A stretch of 64,000 nt of DNA from Dirofilaria immitis (Eukaryota; Nematoda; Chromadorea; Rhabditida; Onchocercidae), in assembly GCA_024305405.1 (NCBI GenBank), contig JAKNDB010000107.1:992001-1056000 (forward strand), read 5' to 3'. Below the pieces are notes generated by a model that saw nothing but the letters and a program-made list of their open reading frames with translations, did not search any database and had not been told where the DNA came from. Made by a program: the position numbers and the translations under genes. The first letter of the stretch is position 1, and every line of letters starts with the position of its first letter. Shown here one piece after another: positions 61,236 through 64,000 of the stretch.

Positions 61236-64000
61236 ATTTATTTCATCTTAATGATCGAGAAGAATTAAGCAGGAATTAAGCAATACATTATGATACGGAT
61301 GATAACCTTAAAAATACGATAAATAAAAAACAAGATTATTTAAAATTATAACATAGAACAAAATATCATACGAAATAAATTCACATATTAAAAAGGATGA
61401 AGTAATTCCATTACTTCTAAATGATAATTTCATATCATGATATCACATTGAAATACGTCATTTACGTCATAAAATTTCTAAAACATTGCTTCTATCAAAA
61501 ATGGGTACGTTACGCTACAAATACTTGAATTAATACAAAAATTCTCAGTAATAAAAATTTTCCTACAAAACGATTTTTTTAATTTTCAAAAAGAGGTGAA
61601 TCGTTTTTTAACTTTATATGATAAATGAGAAATACGGAATAGCTAAATTATCATAGAAATAGTGGTTAAGATAGATTGATCGAGAAATAATTTATATGAA
61701 TTGAGATGATCGAGAAATAATTTATACGAATTGAGATGATCGAGAAATAATTTATACGAATTGAAAATTATTTTATAAATTAAAAAAAAATAAATTAAAA
61801 ATTTCTTTTCAAAAATAGAAAATCATTGAAATTAATATAATATAAGAAAATTAATTAAAGAAATAAATCAAAAGAAAAAAAATTTTTTTAAGTAAATTAA
61901 AATTTTTCCAAATATGAATTAATTGTAAATGATATTTTATCAAAACAATTTTTAAAATTTTTATGGAATATAATTAAATTAATTAAATAATTAATTAATT
62001 AATGAAATTTTAAAATAAAATTTAAAATCAAATAATTTTCATAAAGCGACAAAAAAGAATTGAATTTTTAGTTGAAACAAAAGAAAGTTTACGGATAATT
62101 CAATATTTATAAAGTTTAAAAAGAAAAACACACACACACACACACACATACACATATACACACATATATATACGCACATAATTGTGATTGGGAATTATAA
62201 AGTTCAATAAGTGTAGCAGTTGCATGGCATTGTCTTTTTATTGAAAAAAATATTTCATTGATGCTTTCTTAGCTATTTCAACATTTCTTTATGCGTGTGT
62301 ATGTGTGTATGTGTGTGTTATATGTATATGTCTGTGTATGTGTGTGTATATATGTGTATATATATATGTGTGTGTATGTCTGTGTGCATGTCTGTGTATG
62401 TATGTATGTAAGAAAGTACAATAAATTAAAAAAATTTCCCTCTCGTGCAAGTGTAAGCCATAAAATGTTCAAATAGTTTTCATCACAAAATGAGAAACAT
62501 CTTTTGAATCCAATAAATTCATCTTCTTAGCAGTAATAAATTTGATGAGTATTTTATAAAGTTTTGTCAATCATTTCGTAAAAGAAAAAAGTTCGAGAAC
62601 AAATTTCAGAAGAGTAATAGCGGGAAATTTACCTGAAATTGAAAAACATGGATGATTTCAGGTTAAATTCAACAGACGTATTACCTTAATCAATCATTTC
62701 GTAAAAGAAAAAAGTTCGGGAATAAATTGAAAAGACATAACAATGAAGAAATAATTTACCTGAATTGAATATATATATATCATTAAATAATAATATCATC
62801 ATGGATAATTTCAGGTTTCATTGAACAAATACATATTATTATATTCGAAGAATTTATAACATTCAAATCACTTACTGATAATTTATCCATTCGTAGTTTT
62901 TTTTCTTTAAATCAATAGAAATAAGAATTTGATAAAAAAAGAAACATTGCAAAATTAGCAAATAATATCAAAAATTATAAGCTATTATTAAATTTTAAAT
63001 TAAATTAAATTAGCATAGATAAGATAAAATGATAATAAACTAAAGCTTATTTTTTTTTTGATATTTAAAATTTCACTAATACTAACATTTAATTTATACT
63101 TAGATATTAATTTCTTATATATCATATTATAGCATAGCTATTATAATATATCTATTATCAGTATACATTTATTTTATTAAATAATAAAAAATTGATTAAA
63201 TTTGATAAAAATTTTCAGCCATATGAATAAATTAAAAATATGTAAACTTAATTTTAATTATTAATTTATTATTTGATCATATTTTAATCAAATGAAAAAT
63301 TTTAATATAATTGATAACTAATAATTTCATCATTTTAATTTCAATTTGATTTAGTATGAAATTTAATTGAAAATTAAAAATAATTATAATTAATTAAAAT
63401 ATGTAAAAAATATTTAATAAATGATATATTTAAATATTAATTAAGTAATTAATTATAATTTTTAATAGAATTAAATTGCATAAAATTATCAAAAATGATC
63501 GAATATTTTAATAAATATTTTACTTAATTTTCTAAACGATAAATGTTTATTTCTTTTTTGTAAAATATTTGAATTTTTTCTTTTTCTTTTTTTGAAGAAT
63601 CAGACCATCGGTTAACATCAATCAAATACTTTTTATATTTCAGGCTATTATTGTCAGTTTAAGAAAAAAGTACTTTCGTTTTTTTTTTTGATATTCTATT
63701 GATATTTTAGGAGCCAAGTTAGCCAAGTTAATGCCAAGAAATTGATGAATATCTCGAGAAAACTAAAAATTATGGATATTTCGAGAAAATTAAAAATTAT
63801 ATTTGAACAGTAATAGAATTAAGCAAATTATTGCTTGATTATTGCAAGAAAAAAAAAAGATAACGCGACATACGACGAAAGAAATAAACGACGCAAATAA
63901 AACGAGAAATGAGAAATCAGTGAAATAGCGTGTCGCAATATATTAAACCTATTGTTAAAATCAAGCGACAATGATATAGTAAAAAGATATTCGTTTATTA
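61236..64000. other. AT-rich right end, no gene supported
   Basis: Contains a three-copy 30-base repeat near 61,677-61,765 (GATCGAGAAATAATTTATAC), CA and GT microsatellites (62,129-62,165; 62,293-62,405), and a tandem duplication at 62,567-62,815. At 62,876-62,890 a five-codon ATG exon (MDKLS) is followed by GTAAGTGATT on the minus strand, which may be a distant 5' exon but is too short to trust. Confidence 0.5.
62567..62815. repeat. Imperfect duplication of about 125 bases carrying CAG|GTAAAT sites
   Basis: Both copies start CAATCATTTCGTAAAAGAAA and contain, on the minus strand, TTCAATT(T)CAG directly followed by GTAAATT (junctions at 62632/62633 and 62759/62760). The copies differ at many positions, so the duplication is not recent. 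Confidence 0.75.

Overview
The window is AT-rich eukaryotic DNA with split genes and short T-rich splice acceptors of the TTTCAG type. Most introns use GTAAGT, GTTTGT or GTTAAT donors. One gene encodes a BPI/LBP-fold lipid-binding protein of the kind nematodes carry (C. elegans NRF-5 and relatives). The base composition, long introns (one about 10 kb) and dense minisatellites suggest a parasitic nematode, perhaps a filarial or other spirurid. The species cannot be named from sequence alone. I saw no tRNA, rRNA, spliced-leader RNA, CRISPR or intact transposon.

Layout. Positions 1-6,600 are visibly richer in G+C than the rest. They hold a candidate plus-strand promoter (five ACGTC motifs, a TATA box, and a GC-rich leader ending in a strong splice donor) and a candidate two-exon minus-strand gene at 1,321-2,288. 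Positions 7,455-16,252 (minus strand) hold a secreted BPI/LBP-like protein gene with 14 proposed exons and about 1,070 codons, roughly twice the usual family length. The extra length is an N-terminal extension, a proline-rich linker with eight-residue GHPGVYQP-type repeats, and an acidic-to-polybasic insert in the second half. Positions 16,253-23,526 are intergenic with several minisatellites.

Positions 23,688-57,846 (minus strand) hold a second gene of 19 proposed exons whose splice phases all match. It encodes a long, mostly disordered Ser/Asn-rich protein with a polyglutamine tract, ending in a coiled coil that resembles the Fez1/LZTS/N4BP3 leucine-zipper family. Its 5' limit is uncertain: another ATG-plus-donor exon lies at 61,180-61,235. 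The remainder to 64,000 is AT-rich, with hairpins and a tandem duplication carrying juxtaposed splice sites.

Four places in otherwise good exons need one additional base in an A/T run to stay open. This points to homopolymer errors in the assembly, or less likely to decay of both genes. The two main genes show no obvious functional link; they are neighbours on the same strand.
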